The position numbers were made by a program, and so were the translations under genes. 64,000 nt of DNA from Juglans regia (lineage: Eukaryota; Streptophyta; Magnoliopsida; Fagales; Juglandaceae). Below the pieces are notes generated by a model. That model did not search any database. It was not told the DNA's origin and saw only the letters and a program-made list of their open reading frames with translations. Location of the stretch: assembly GCF_001411555.2 (NCBI RefSeq), contig NC_049904.1, positions 24,255,370 to 24,319,369 on the forward strand, written 5' to 3'. Below, in pieces: positions 35,560 through 48,801 of this stretch (its first letter is position 1; the number at the start of each line of letters is the position of its first letter).

Positions 35560-38500
35560 AATCAGTGAGGGAGGTGATCTTCTTCACATTCTCTCTCAGT
35601 GGGCAATAGCAAGGACGTTTCGAAAATCTGTGTCTTGTTTTTTCACTTACAAGTTTCTTTCCATTAATGGTTTTGTTTGTTCAGTACATTACTATGTGAT
35701 GGATGAATCTTTTACTAAATGATAGAAGAAGTTCTCACTTTCTGATATTGTAACGAAGAGGTGGCTATTCAGGAGCTGTTTGAGGATTTCATTGAACTTC
35801 ATTATGAAAATTGTCTTCTCTTCAAGTTTTATACCATTGTTTTTTAACAAGGAAGCTTTCGAGCCAATGATGCAAATTCTATGGAGTCCGACTAAAAGGG
35901 TTAAATTCTTTGAGTTGGGAGATAGTATTTTCTTAACATAGTTCTTTAGAAAAATGATAGAGACTGGGTGTTTTGAAATGGTTATTGATCTTTCGATACG
36001 TGTTTTGTTCTGTTGCAGGAATACAATGACAACTTTTAGTCCTCTATGATAGTGATGAATTTGGCTTCTTTTTGGATTCATCTCTATGATCTTCCTCTGA
36101 AGGGTTTGAATGGTCAAGTTGTTTGTATGATAGGGGAATCTCTTAGTGAAGTTGAACATATTGATGTCCCGGAGGAATCACTGGCTTGGATGAATATTCG
36201 AGCGTGAGAGTTTGCTTGAATATCAGTAATCCTCTACCTTGTTTTAAATGTATTTCTTTGGGGGACATGAAATCTCTGTTGGTTCGCTTGATGTATGAGA
36301 AGCTCCCTAATTATTGCTATTGATATGGTTGTTTGGGGCACTCTGATCAAAACTGTGATATATGGTTAACAAAGAGGGATTTATTTGAGAATGAAGACTT
36401 CCTGAATGGTGCATGGTTCCAAATTGATGGTGGTTTTGGTTGTAATTGGAGCATTGTGAATGGAAGATATGCTCAGCAGTAGTCTGGATTGGATGAACCC
36501 AAGGGTCGAAGTTCTAACTCGGCCGGTGCTACTTCGTCACCGGGAACCTCTCCGCCTGTGTTGGATGAACGGTTACTTGACGATGAAAGTATGCTTCCGA
36601 AATCTACTCTAGAAGTTCAAACTGTAGGGGTTGAGAATTGTAATTCACATTTGAAAAGTCCAAGCCTAGACCGAATTGGGCCTATGTGTTCTTTATATAA
36701 TAAATGACCAATATCTATTTTTGGTTCACAAAAGGCCAAACACGATGTTATCCCTTTAAGCAGCAAGACTCTTATCTCATTTCATCCCATCTCTTTTCCA
36801 AACATCACTCAAATACAAATACTTTCAAACTAATCATTACAAAATTTTCAAGCTAATCAACTTTCCCAAACTTTCAAACAAAAAATAAAAAAAATTCAAC
36901 ATTTTCAGATCCCCAATCAAATATAATATTAAAAAACTATATTCTAACAATATTTTAACTTTATCATATTTTTTATTCAAATTTTTCTTTCTCTTTTTCC
37001 AAAACCCCATAAAACATTAACTCAAACTATATCAGTACTATTCACAAACTATCTTACTATTATTTATAAAATTATCATCTCATCTCACTCCTCAAGCTTG
37101 TCCTAAGTCTTCATAGGGGGCTATGGGTGATGTAAAGGGGCAAAGCTTTCTCGATCAGGAAAATGTATTTTTCTTAGAGTGCTCCCATCTAAGAGAGATT
37201 CAAGTGAGTCTTTCTCTTCTATTTCTCTCCTTGATGATGATCGAAAGCGATTGAAACCATCGGTTAATGATGGTTTGGTGGAAGTTGAGATTTTATTAGC
37301 AAAGACTGAGATTTAGCTTCGCCAAATACCATGAAACTCTTGTGTTGGGACTCCTATGGACTTGGGGACCTATGGGGAGTTTGTGTCCTCTGCGCTTTAG
37401 TCCGGAAGGAAGATCCCGATGAAGTTTTTCTTGAGTTTTAATAGTTATCTTGTGGAAGACTATGAGGGAAGAAGTGGGGGAATCGTTCTTTTTTGGCTTG
37501 GTTTTTTTAATTTACATATTATATCCTATTCTAAGCATCATTTTGATGCTTGTGTTACTGATGTTGATCGAGGTTGCAAATGGTGAATAACAGTTGTTTA
37601 TGGTCATCCTGAAGTATGGCGACAGAAGGACATCTGTTATTTACCAAGGAGGAAGTTAGGGATGCTTTACTTCAAATGAAACTCATGAAAGCATTAGGTT
37701 TTGATGGTATGCCTCATGTTTTCTTCCAAAAATATTGGCATATTATGGGAGATTTAATCACTAAAACAGTTCTTTATTATCTGAATCGTGATATTGTTTC
37801 TCATGAATTAAATGAGACTTTTCTGGTTCTTATTCTGAAAAAAAGGCAACTTGAGAGGAAAACTAAATATTGAACCATAAGTTTATGCAATGTAGTTTAT
37901 AAGATTATTGCTAAAGTCATTACTAATAAACTTAAATCCATTCTGCCACATGTGATCTCTGATACTCAATGTGTTTTCATTTCATGGAAACTCATTAATG
38001 ATAATGTACTTGTTGCTTTTGAGACCATCAATACTATTAGGAAGAAAATGAGAGGCCGGCAAGGTGTAATGTTGGTGAAGTTTGATATGAGTAAAACCTA
38101 TGACAGAGTGAAACGAGATTTTCTTCTAAAAGTTATGCTAAAATTAGGATTTGATCAAAAGTGGTGGCACTAGTTTCGCCTTGTTTAAATTCAATTACAT
38201 ATAAGGTGCTTTTTAATGGGATTCCTACTTCATCATTTGTGCATCCAGAGGCTTGAGACAATGTAATCTTTTTTCACCTTATTTGTTTATGTTATGTGCT
38301 GAGGTTAACAACTCTTCTTCACACATGTTGAATGCTGTCGATTGATTAGGGGTGTCAAAGTGTGTAATGGAGCTCCTCCTGTGACATAGTTTAATTTTTT
38401 TTGTCAAACAATATATGTTACAAATGAATGTCTTAAACACTTACATTAGATTTATGAGTCTGTTTCTGGGCATAAAACTAATTTAGAGAAGACTGAGTTG

Positions 38501-38850
38501 TTATTAAGTTAAAAATGTTAGGGAGCAAGTGGTTAATGATATTAAGGCTAATTGACATGTTCATTCCTTACAACATCATGATCGATATTTGGGACTTCCT
38601 TCTTTTATTAGTAAATCCATAAATAGTATTTTTAAGGAGCTCAAAGAACGAATTTGAAAAAAAGTGCAAGGTTGGAAGGAAAAATTATTATTCCAGACTG
38701 GTAGAAAGATTTTGATAAAAGCAATTGTTCAACTTTGCCAACATATACCATGAGTTGTTTTAAACTGCCTATATCCTTTTGTAAGGATCTTGAAGGGATG
38801 TTTGCAAGGTTTTCATTGGGTGAGTTGGCATATTGTTGGATGTAGTTTTT
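35560..38850 (+). mobile_element. Decayed L1-type LINE with internal deletion
   Basis: Relics follow LINE order. A DUF4283 region (35850-36180) includes WIHLYDLPLKGLNGQVV. A CCHC knuckle near 36300-36360 has the C-x2-C-x4-H-x4-C spacing with a stop inside it. The start of the endonuclease near 37330 reads MKLLCWDSYGLGD. Reverse transcriptase follows at 37616-38173, with KALGFDGMPHVFFQKYW and VKFDMSKTYDRV. The endonuclease is cut off after VYGHPE and joins the reverse transcriptase directly, so several hundred bases are missing. Many stops and frameshifts are present. A MITE is inserted at 36750-37105. No poly(A) end could be fixed. Confidence 0.78.
36750..37105. mobile_element. MITE-like insertion inside the LINE relic
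   Basis: A/C-rich sequence bounded by CTCATTTCATCCCATCTC and TCATCTCATCTCACTCC interrupts the LINE between its ORF1 and endonuclease relics. The CATCTCATCTC words are the complement of the GATGAGATGAG words in the MITE at 48802-49001, so it probably belongs to that family. Confidence 0.45.
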
Positions 38851-39433
38851 GATTTTGCTACTTTGGTTTGGGACTTGATGGTAACTTATTTGGGTAGTGT
38901 TCCAATCTTTCTTACTATCGCATGGGGACTTTGGAAATATAAAAAATCACTGTTTATTTAAGCAAACTGAATGTATGATTATGAAATTTAAAGATAATTC
39001 AATTGCATATGTTGAGTTATTTAACTATAAAGTGTTATCGAAAGAGGAAAAAAAAAAAATCAATGAGGGAAACTAAATTAAAATGGTTAATTAGTCAGTT
39101 CATTAATTAAATTAAGTTAAAATGTCATATGTTTAATCAAATTTACTAAAATATAAATAGAAAATAAATCACCATTCAATTTGGACAAAAAAGATGTTCT
39201 TTAACACAAGTTCCATCATCCTTATAAAGAATTCAATTACACCAATTAATTTTTTATATTTTAATCATTTTAATAATTGATATAAAAAAACCCATCAAAT
39301 AAAAAATTAAAATATTTTTATTTATATCAACACTACATAACATCCACGTAACACCGCTATTATAAACTATAATTTAATTTTTGAATTTCAAATTTTAATT
39401 ATTAATGCATATTTAGAATATGAATAATTGTTA
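38851..39433. other. Gene-free AT-rich DNA
   Basis: No gene or clear repeat is recognised. Confidence 0.45.
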
Positions 39434-39594
39434 TAAGTAATGTTAGATACAGTTTTAAAACGTACAAGTCTTGCGTATTCTTTTTTAAAAAGAGTGGAAT
39501 TTATTATTAAAAAATAATTTTTTTATTTAAATTTAAAATAGAATTATTTAAAAAAAAAGTGTGCAAGATTTGAATTTTAAATATATCAATTTCT
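39434..39594. mobile_element. MITE upstream of ERO1, related to the one at 61594-61765
   Basis: The left end TAAGTAATGTTAGATACAG with ACAAGTCTTGCGTATTC pairs imperfectly with the inverse of GTGCAAGATTTGAATTTTAAATATATC at the right. The AGTAATGxTAxATAC start is shared with the element before the WD40 gene. Confidence 0.55.
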
Positions 39595-39939
39595 AAAAAA
39601 ATAAAAAAACAGTTTAAATGGCAGTATTACTGTAAAGAGTCGGATTACTCTGCTGTCCAGAGTAGCTCACTCATTTTGACCGATAGTTGTTTTGTAACTT
39701 TTTATTTTTATTTTTTTATTCACATTTTAAAAATATTTTTAAAAAATAAAAAATACATCAATATATTTAAAATTATTTTTTAATTTCTAAGTAAAAAATA
39801 AATAAAATAAGAAAAATTTATCTAAGCGTCAACTTGAGTGGTGAAACTGGGAAGCAAAGTAAATTTTTCCTTACTGTCAAATTTGAAAGGCGACTCGTAC
39901 ATCTATTTTGACTTGGCAGTTGGCACCGACGAAAGTCTG

Positions 39940-40128
39940 CGAAACCTCCCAACTTGAAATTAATTCCACCGCCATGACACAATCCACACAATCCATCCCT
40001 TCGCCCTCCTCTACTCCTCCCTCCCTCTCAGCCGGGAAAACCAACCGATCCCCAAACACAGACCGGCCACATATTTTCGCACCGTCGTCTCTCCCTTCGA
40101 TCTTTCTCCGAATCCCTAAGTCCAGTCG
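39940..40128 (+). promoter_or_regulatory. Candidate 5' untranslated exon of ERO1
   Basis: A pyrimidine- and C-rich stretch, unlike the AT-rich surroundings, ends at AGTCG before a GTACGT donor. This is the look of a plant 5' leader with a leader intron. The matching acceptor would lie shortly before 41581. The transcription start is not fixed by sequence. Confidence 0.35.
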
Positions 40129-41580
40129 GTACGTTTGTCTTCAACCATTGTTTTCCATTATTCCTGCTTCTTTGTTGTTCGCCAAATACCCGATTCTTAG
40201 GCGGTTTGAAAGCACCGTTCTTTTTCTCCCTTTTTTATGCTTTTTTTCAGACTGATGGAGGAGTTTCGTTTATAAGTTGCAATATACTGAGGAATCCTAC
40301 GGAAACTTGATGCAATTACGCAATGCTTTTTTTATTCCTCTTGTCTGTGATCTGAACGAAGCTTTATTTTTAATCGTCTGCTCTGTGGGTTCTCCATTTG
40401 CTTTCTTAAAGTTCTGCCTTTTTTTGAAAATAACTTATGGGTATTTCGGTGCTGATTGAAGAAGCAATAAATTGTACGAATTATATTTTTTACTTCTATT
40501 CTTTCGAAGATAATTCTCTAACTTTTTGCTATATTGTTTTTAAATATCGGTTGCGATACTTTGGGCTGTTATCTAACCTTTAGTCGTTTTGTTTGATTGG
40601 TTGCAGAGTAGTATACTATTCGGTGTCCATTTTGAAGTTTCGGTTCCATTTATTGAACGCTTTGTGCTTATTGACTTCTTGGCTTTTTATCACTGAATGT
40701 ATGTTTTAAATTCTTTCATGGCATCCTTTGATGCATAGTTATGGTTATCTTTAGCTGCCTCTTTGAAGATTAGTAATTGTGTTAGTTGTTCTTTTTTAAG
40801 TCTCATTTCGTTTATTGTTTGTATTGTTAGGTAATTTGATTAAGAGTGAGAAGTTATTAAACCAAGTTATTTTTGTAACTTTTGGGAACCATAAGTGCAT
40901 ACTCTTTACTCCTGCAATTTGGTACGACTTTTTCTTGCATCTATATCTGGAGCCATGTGATCGTTGTAGTTTTGGATCAGGCACTCCCAAGCGAGTTACT
41001 TAGCCTTTTTCATAGTATGATTTAGAAATAATTACCTAAGGGATAACCTAAATTTGAGATTTAATCTTCGTTCATAGGTAGCACTAAAACATGGTGAACA
41101 CAATATTTAAATCCATTATTAGTGAACTCTGATTGTATTTTTCATTTATACATATTGTTCTTCCATACATGCTTGTTTTGTTTGACTTATAAATTATTAT
41201 TATTATTTACTTCAGATGGGCCATGATTGAGTGTTCGATATACCATGAAAATGCTATTGCAATGGTGATTATTCCAATTGTTAGTATTATTTCTTGTAGG
41301 CCCCAAGTTTTACTTGGTTCAATTAATGTTATAGATTCTTACTCTAATTCAAGAGATTTTCTGCGCTCATATACATTTTCATTAATACAGTTTTAGACTA
41401 CTTTTAGTTATGTCTATTATTTTTTTTAGTGTTTTTTCTTTAAAAATTAATGCCACCAAGACCACCTATAGTTGTAATTATCTTTTATTCTATTCCTGAG
41501 AATTTCATTCCTTTCCGGAAGCAAACAGAGTGCTGGATTCTGGGAATCTTTAGGGTTTCTTCAGGACTCTCTGGAATTGT

Positions 41581-41616
41581 ATGATTGAGGCTGGTGATGG
41601 TGAAAGCGGAGGCTGA
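41581..41616 (+). promoter_or_regulatory. Short upstream open reading frame overlapping the ERO1 start
   Basis: An ATG 16 bp before the ERO1 start opens an 11-codon frame ([11 protein letters not shown]) that ends at a TGA inside the ERO1 coding sequence. If the leader includes this ATG, it would lower initiation at the main start. Confidence 0.5.
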
Positions 41617-44600
41617 GAGCAAGGGTGCTACTAAGCGATGGAGTGGGTTGGTGGTTGGAGCTCTTATTGTCATCTTTATCGCCATGGCTATGTCTTTGGG
41701 AATCTCTTCGTATTTATCGCTTTTTGGATGGACTAGCATGCCTTGCCAATGTTCTAAGGTAAATTCTACTCTCTCTCTCTCTCTCTCTGTGCTCTGTTTT
41801 TTTTCCCTTTTAGAAGATTCATTTATTCATGTAAGAATGAAAATGGAAAAGATATGGAAGGAATGGGAATTTGTGATTGTTATGCTTTATATTGTTCTTT
41901 ATTTGAGGAAAATCGAAGAATCTGGCTCAGTTGAGCTAAATCGTCCTGCATTAGGCTTGATGGAGTAAAGCGGGTTTTTAGGGCTCCAAAAATATTTGAT
42001 AATTTTAGGTTTTATTGATGTCTTTGTGTGCAATTACATTTGAATTCTTGGACATGTATTGGATATAACCTATTTTTTTAATTGCCCTATTTTATCCTTT
42101 TTTTAGACCTGATTGCAGCAGTAGGCAAATTTGATTCAAATGTAGTTTGTTATGACATTAGACTCCTAATTGGTGTTTGGATTTTACAATTTTTGCAGTA
42201 TAGTGGCATTGTTGAGGATTGTTGTTGTGATTATGAGACAGTGGACCGACTTAATGAGGAAGTGTTGCACCCATTACTCCAAGAGCTTGTAAAAACTGCA
42301 TTCTTCCGATATTTCAAGGTATGCTAGTTTTGATGATTGGCTCTAAGTAGGCTGATTTTATGAGAAACTAACATGTCAGATTTTTGTATTGTACATTATT
42401 TTGATAGTATTTACTGTGAATATCACCAAAATGCTTACCACGATTTTGACATGGTGAAGCTTTACTAATAATTTTTCTTGTCAGAATAACTAAAAACAAA
42501 TGGTTTTTACCTATCATGATACCTATAATTGGCTAGCTGTTTAAAGAGCTAATGAAATAAATAACTCTTATTTGTGGAATGACATGAGAGGTGCCCAGTC
42601 ATATTATTTACAATTGATTTTTTGGAAAAACAATTTTTATATTAATATATAATACTTCATATATGCACAAAGTGAGCACAACCACGCATATGCACATTAT
42701 AGTTTGTATTTATACATATTTAATTTATCTGGATTAGGTATACATGTAGTCATAGATCTATGAAATGAGAAGCATTCATTTACCTTTCCTTTTAATACTT
42801 TTAACGGTTTCCTTGTTTTATATGAAGTTCTTCTGTTTCTTTCTCATAAAGTTTTAGGAATCAAGGATTTAGTTGTATTTTAGTGCATTAGAATAATTTG
42901 TAGATTGTTAGGTAGGCATTTGGTTATTTTTTATGTTATATGACAATATAATCCTTGCAAGAAATAGACCCAATATCTTTAGCTATTTGAAATTTGAAAA
43001 AAAAAATCATGAACAGTTTGAGCAGATATCTTTGTGCTTCATGACAGTAAGTAATAACCTTGAAAATTTGCATTATTTTCAGTTAATCTTGTATATGGCA
43101 AGTTTTTGTGATATTGTTGTACTGCTTTTATTTATTGTTTTACTGGTAATTATTAATGCTCACAACAACCTGTATTAGATAACAAACAAATCGATATAAA
43201 GAAAAGATACATAGTTCCAACTAGTTAATGCACACAACACCACTCCTGGATTCTTGTGTTGATCATTTATTAAGTAAACATCTCAACAATGTTAATCTTT
43301 ATTTTAGAATGGGACCAAATTATAGCCCAAGGAACAAGGTGGGGGGATCTTTTTACAAATGTTTAAAAGTTTACCTTGTCCTGATATACCAAATCAACCT
43401 ATCTGGTCGATTACATATGTAATACTCATTAGTGTAATTTACAAGCTCAATTAGGTGTTTTTTTCTCAGGTGTAAAGTTGATCAACATGAATGATATTTC
43501 TTTTTAACTTCTTCTCGAGACTTGTTTGTTCCTAGTTTTCCTTGGAATTATTGTTGTTCTTAGCTTAATGACCTTTCGAATCTAATTAATGATAGGTTAA
43601 GTTGTGGTGTGACTGTCCTTTCTGGCCTGATGATGGTATGTGCCGCCTGCGGGATTGCAGTGTTTGTGAATGCCCAGAAAGTGAGTTTCCTGAACCATTT
43701 CGGAGGCCCCATTCTGGCCTCTCACAAGATGATTTAATCTGTCAAGAGGGAAAGCCACAGGCCGCTGTGGACCGTACAATAGATAGTAAAGCTTTCAGAG
43801 GCTGGACGGTAACAGACAATCCCTGGACAAATGATGATGAAACTGACAATTGTTAGTATCATATAATTCCAGCACATTTTCTAATGGTTTTTGTTGTTAT
43901 TCATGTGAAAATAGTCGCGCAAGTTTATTGCTTTTGTAGTTTTGAGAAATGAATTTTAAGCATTGATGTAAAGGTCTAGTGTTAATACTGCACTTGTGGA
44001 AAACATCTATTATTGGGAAAAGTACCATTTACACCATCAAACTATTAGGGGTTGCAATTTGTACACCAAACTACCAAAATTGACACATTGCTTCCTCCAA
44101 CCATCAAGAACTTACACTTCGCCCCCTCATCCAACTCTAGCCATTAAAATGGATGAAAAGTAGATTATGTGGCCCAATCTTGACTGTCTAATCTCAATGA
44201 AGGGTGCAATGTGTGTTACTTTGGTAGTTTGGGGAGTGAGGTACAAAGATCCTTGGTAGTTTGAGGGTGCAAAGTATATTTATCCTTTTAATGTTTGAAC
44301 ATTTTCATCTTTACTGATATTTCTAATCGTCATTTATGTTTGCAGCTGAGATGACATATGTCAATCTTCAACTGAATCCTGAACGCTACACTGGCTACGC
44401 TGGCCCATCTGCTAGAAGGATATGGGATGCTGTCTACAGTGAGAACTGCCCCAAATGTTAGTTGTTTACTTTTTCTATTCTATGCCAAATAATCGTGGAT
44501 ACATTTTGCGTTATTTCAAAGGGAATATTTGAGTGTTCATTTTTTATTATTGCTATCGTTATTGTTATTCCTTATCAATATATATCTATATATACTTGTG

Positions 44601-47600
44601 TGTGTTGGAATATTATATTGGCACCTCTCATGGAATTAAAAAAGTAAGTTTTTTTCTCTTCTTTTCTTGTTCTTAATTTATTTATTTTATATGACTTGGA
44701 TGAGTTTTGGTTATTGTTTTCACACAAGCTTGCCTAAACCCTTACTGTTGAACAGTGTGAGTACCCTTCCATCAAATTTGACGGGAAGAGCTTGAATGTT
44801 GCTATAAATTTGATGAGTAACATGCCTGCTTTATCTGTGTTGGGTTCCCAATGCATTCTTTGTAATTTTCTAAGTGTCCATTTAGCTCCTACAATTGGTT
44901 TCATCTTTGATGTTGGACGTAGGATATACCATCTTTACTTATGTTGAGGTTTTAAATCAATAAAAGCTGTTTATTTTTCTTTTTCTTTCATAATGAGACT
45001 TTGAAACCTGTATTTTATTTAATCTTCAGAGCTATTGTTGAAATACTTGGTGTCATTATGGCTGGTTAATTGCTACATGTTTATACATAATCATCTTGGG
45101 GCACATTGTAATTGTTAGAATTCGATTCTTATTATTGATTGAAAACTCATCCATTTTCTATATGTTGATGGCAGTAATAATGTGGGTTCCCTTGTATCGA
45201 ATGAGTAACAGATCCTTTTCTACTTTTATACAAGAACATTGTGTTGATTTCCAACTTCTGCAGATCCATCTGAAGAGTCATGCCAAGAGGAAAAGATATT
45301 GTACAAATTGATATCTGGTCTTCACTCTTCGATCTCAATCCATATAGCTGGTGATTATCTACTTGATGAAGCTAGAAACTTGGTACAAATTCTAATATAC
45401 CACGTTGTTATACACTGTTTGTTTTATTCTTTGACAACAGATAGCACACATGGTGCTTGCAAACTTACATATATTACCTGTTTGGCCAGTATATCAAGTT
45501 AAAAATATAACAAAACAAAAACAAAAACAAAAACAAACACAACATTTAAATTGAATGTGACTATCCATTAATGTTCAAAGTTTTAGTTAGCAAATGTTAC
45601 CTCATGTACATGAACTAGGCTGCAACTTGCTTTCTAGAACAGTTGCATTAGAGGCACGTAGTTTCAGGCTAAAGTATAACCTTCCTTGATACTTCTAGTG
45701 AAATGAGTAATACTGTATTAACAGATGTTCTTTGTTTTTGCCTATTATTATTTTGTCTCAGTGGGGTCAAAATCTCTCATTGATGTATGACCGGGTCCTA
45801 CAATACCCAGATCGTGTCAGAAACTTGTACTTCACATTTCTCTTTGTTCTCCGAGCTGTGACAAAGGTTAGTGTTAACCCTTTGAGTCCTTGAAGACTAC
45901 ATTTTGTGCTATTGTAAGGTATATCATATTATGTAAGAAATGTTTTAAAAATGATGAAATTCTATCATGTATTATTGTATAAACTGTATCTATTAAAAGG
46001 TGTTGTTAGACAAACAATTTATCCCTATGTGATTATAGTAATGAATCAAAATTCATGCTGTTGGCAATCACTGGCTGATTGCATTTTAGGCAGCAGATTA
46101 TTTGGAATATGCCGAGTATGATACTGGTAACCTGACTGAGGACCTGAGGACTATGTCCTTGATGAGACAGCTACTTTTCAATCCTAAACTAAAAGCTGCA
46201 TGCCCAATCCCATATGACGAAGCTAAATTGTGGAGAGGTCAACGTGGACCTGAACTAAAGCAGAAAATCCAACAGCAATTCAGAAACATAAGGTTCTTCT
46301 CATAAACCATTTGATCCTTGATTGTTTTTATTTACAGAGAAACCAAAAGAAAAATAAATTTTTTATTAGTTCTGGGGGAAACGGAATGGAAACAAAAAGG
46401 ACAAAGGAAGGGTGAGGGATGGAAAAGGAAAGGGAAGTTGATTCTCTTGTGAGTTGTGTGGTTGGAATTGTTGGATAGAGAGAGCAAGGAGAAAAATAAA
46501 AGGGGAATAGAATGTTTTTGAAGTAAATGGTTTCATGCATTGTTTGATTAATCTTATAATGAAATTGGTCCTTGAAAATTCTAATTATTTTTCAATTTTT
46601 TGTTTGTTTGGTTGCTGAGTTTGTAGTTTAGGAAGAGAAAGTTGTGTTTATGGTTTAGGATTTTTTTTCCCTGTTGTGAAGTGGACTCCAAGTTAATAAA
46701 GTTCAACTCCACTTTGACTCCAAGAAGGCAGGTCCTTCTCTGTTTAGAATGAATTTCTCAATTGTTTCGCCCCTCTGCACTTTAATAAGATCGATTTATT
46801 TCTTTATTAAAAAAAAAAAAAAAAAGGTTCCTAATCCTTTTTTTTTTTTGATAGGTAAACAATAGTATAAATAAGAATAGGCATAGCCCAAGTACATAAG
46901 AAGTTATACTAGAGTTAAGGCCTATCTAAGTTGCTGTAAAAGAAACAAGAAAATCATGTACATTTAGGCCATTAAAATCTACAGCTATAGCCCAAAGCAG
47001 TAAGGTACGGAAAAATAAAACTCAAAGCTCCTCTAAGGTCCGCTCCTTATCTTCGAATGTCCGCTCATTATGCTCTCGCCATATACACCACATAATGCAT
47101 CTAGGAACCATCTTCCATACAGCTTTGATTTGTGGAGGTCCATCTGGTATTTTACCCAACTAGCCAATAATTCCACCACAGTAGTAGGCATCGCCCAGTT
47201 TAACCCTATGCGATTGAACACTTCGCTCCACACGGCACTAGCTGTCTCACAATGTAACAGAAGATGATCCTTGTCTGATACTAAGTGTGGAAATCTATAA
47301 ATTCAATATCTATAAATTCAATATTCTTGGAGGGAGGACGTGTTTGGAATCCTGAACAAGTGTTACCATTTTTGGTGCTGAAAACTACTGTCACCACTGG
47401 AGAAACTGATGAATTTTCTCTTCCACTGACCTCTCACTACTCATTTTATCTTGCTCATCCCTGGGTAGTAATATATATAATTTCACTTGGGATTGCAGTG
47501 CATTGATGGACTGTGTAGGATGTGAGAAATGTCGTCTGTGGGGAAAGCTTCAGGTCCTTGGTCTTGGTACTGCATTGAAAATCCTTTTTTCTGTCGATGG

Positions 47601-48079
47601 TCAGGAACAGTTGGGTCAGACTGTAAGTATCTCCTTAGTTAACTTGAAATTTCAATTTCCAGTTCTCTTTAAGTTGGGTTGTCACCTTTTAATTCATGTA
47701 TTGAAATATTATTCCTACAGTTGTATCTATAACTTTATCTGAAAGAAAAGTAACTTAAAAGCGTCTCAATTGTTTCTCCAAAATAATGACTTTTAATGCA
47801 GTAACATGAATACAAAATATGGTGCCAAAAACAATAAAAAAGGAATATAATGTGCCACCTTGGTCTGCATGAGGAAACATTGTTTTTGACACTAAAGCAT
47901 ATTGCATTGACCTTCAGCTGCATCTACAACGGAATGAAGTCATTGCCCTAATGAACCTACTGACTCGACTGTCGGAGTCTCTAAAAATTGTCCATGAAAT
48001 GGGGCCTTCTGTTGAAAAAATCATGGAAGGTCAGATGTCTTCACCCAGTGCTCCAAAGAGCTCATGGCAATGGATATGA
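41597..48079 (+). CDS. ERO1: Endoplasmic reticulum oxidoreductin 1 (ERO1), nine coding exons
   Basis: ERO1 is the FAD-dependent thiol oxidase of the ER lumen that reoxidises protein disulfide isomerase with oxygen. Exons are 41597-41758, 42199-42318, 43596-43851, 44346-44456, 45264-45382, 45762-45866, 46090-46292, 47499-47622 and 47918-48079. All have GT-AG introns and consistent phases, giving 453 residues, the usual plant length. A hydrophobic segment at residues 18-42 is a signal anchor. The shuttle pair is in CRLRDC (110-115), within [20 protein letters not shown]. The active site C-x2-C-x2-C is CVGCEKC (364-370). [14 protein letters not shown] and [13 protein letters not shown] are also typical. 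No stop or frameshift occurs. The ATG at 41597 gives the anchor directly behind a short charged head. Introns 3 and 7 contain transposon insertions. Confidence 0.95.
44015..44290. mobile_element. MITE in ERO1 intron 3
   Basis: The left part (ACACCATCAAACTATTAGGGG, CACCAAACTACCAAAATTG) pairs with the inverse of the right part (GTAGTTTGAGGGTGCAAAG, TTTGGTAGTTTGGGGAG). This gives long imperfect inverted repeats with internal sub-repeats. There is no coding capacity. Confidence 0.65.
46838..47290 (-). mobile_element. 5'-truncated LINE fragment, antisense in ERO1 intron 7
   Basis: A T run at 46838-46849 followed by GATAGGTAAACAATAG is the complement of a LINE 3' tail with poly(A). On the minus strand the region reads [20 protein letters not shown], the zf-RVT end of LINE ORF2. 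It starts inside ORF2, as expected from truncated reverse transcription. The inner end near 47290 is approximate. Confidence 0.7.
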
Positions 48080-48801
48080 GTATCCATAGTCAAAACCAAG
48101 GTATACCCCACGCTCTATGGCATCATTTAGTTTGGCACTTTGCGTCTTGATCTAAGCAGTTTGTGTTGTTTGCTTTTATTCACGTTCCTTGCAGGTAAGT
48201 AGAAATCACTGAACCCAATTTGAGACAGGTACACGTTACTTCTGAAAAATAGGATATCAAGAAAGTGCAGTGTGGGTTTCAGAAAGAATGGTCCCATGGA
48301 AAGGATAGAATAGATGTTGTATAAGAACCATTTCAAGACAGGCGAACGCGGTACATATTGCTGGTTTTAAAAATTTTGAAATCTTAATAGTGAACATTCT
48401 GCACTCTTATTTTTCATTATTTCTTTTTCGCTTTTCACAATGTGAGATCTGTTACATCATGCGTCGGAAATTTGATAGTAGAATTCGCAGCAGTATCTTT
48501 CCTCTTGCTAGCTGAGTTTTTTAGGGATATCTTTTATTTTTCATTTCAGTGTTATGTTTTTAAGGGGGAAGGGGAGTTCCTTGAGCTGGGTATTTCAGGT
48601 CTTTACCAGACTTGTTTCTTTTCAAAATGGAGGAGTTTGCCAGACTTTTTAATTTCAGAAACTCAATACCCATGAAAAAGAATAAAGCAGGAAAAAAAAA
48701 ATGAAAAAGGAGATGAAACCATCCATAGGCAGATACCATAGACAGCCTCTCCTTGTCGCCAGGCTCTGGCTTTGTCAATTTTCTGTAAGTTGATATATTA
48801 T
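48080..48801. other. ERO1 3' flank, no further gene
   Basis: This stretch presumably includes the ERO1 3' untranslated region, for which I could not fix an end. Open frames are unsupported. Confidence 0.45.

Noticed and set aside
35692..36159. 155-codon minus-strand open frame
   Set aside because: It is antisense to the LINE ORF1 relic, whose DUF4283 and CCHC motifs read on the plus strand.
39600..39960. Search for an ER-stress element (CCAAT-N-CACG type) before ERO1
   Set aside because: No convincing copy was seen in the promoter-proximal sequence, so no regulatory site is claimed.
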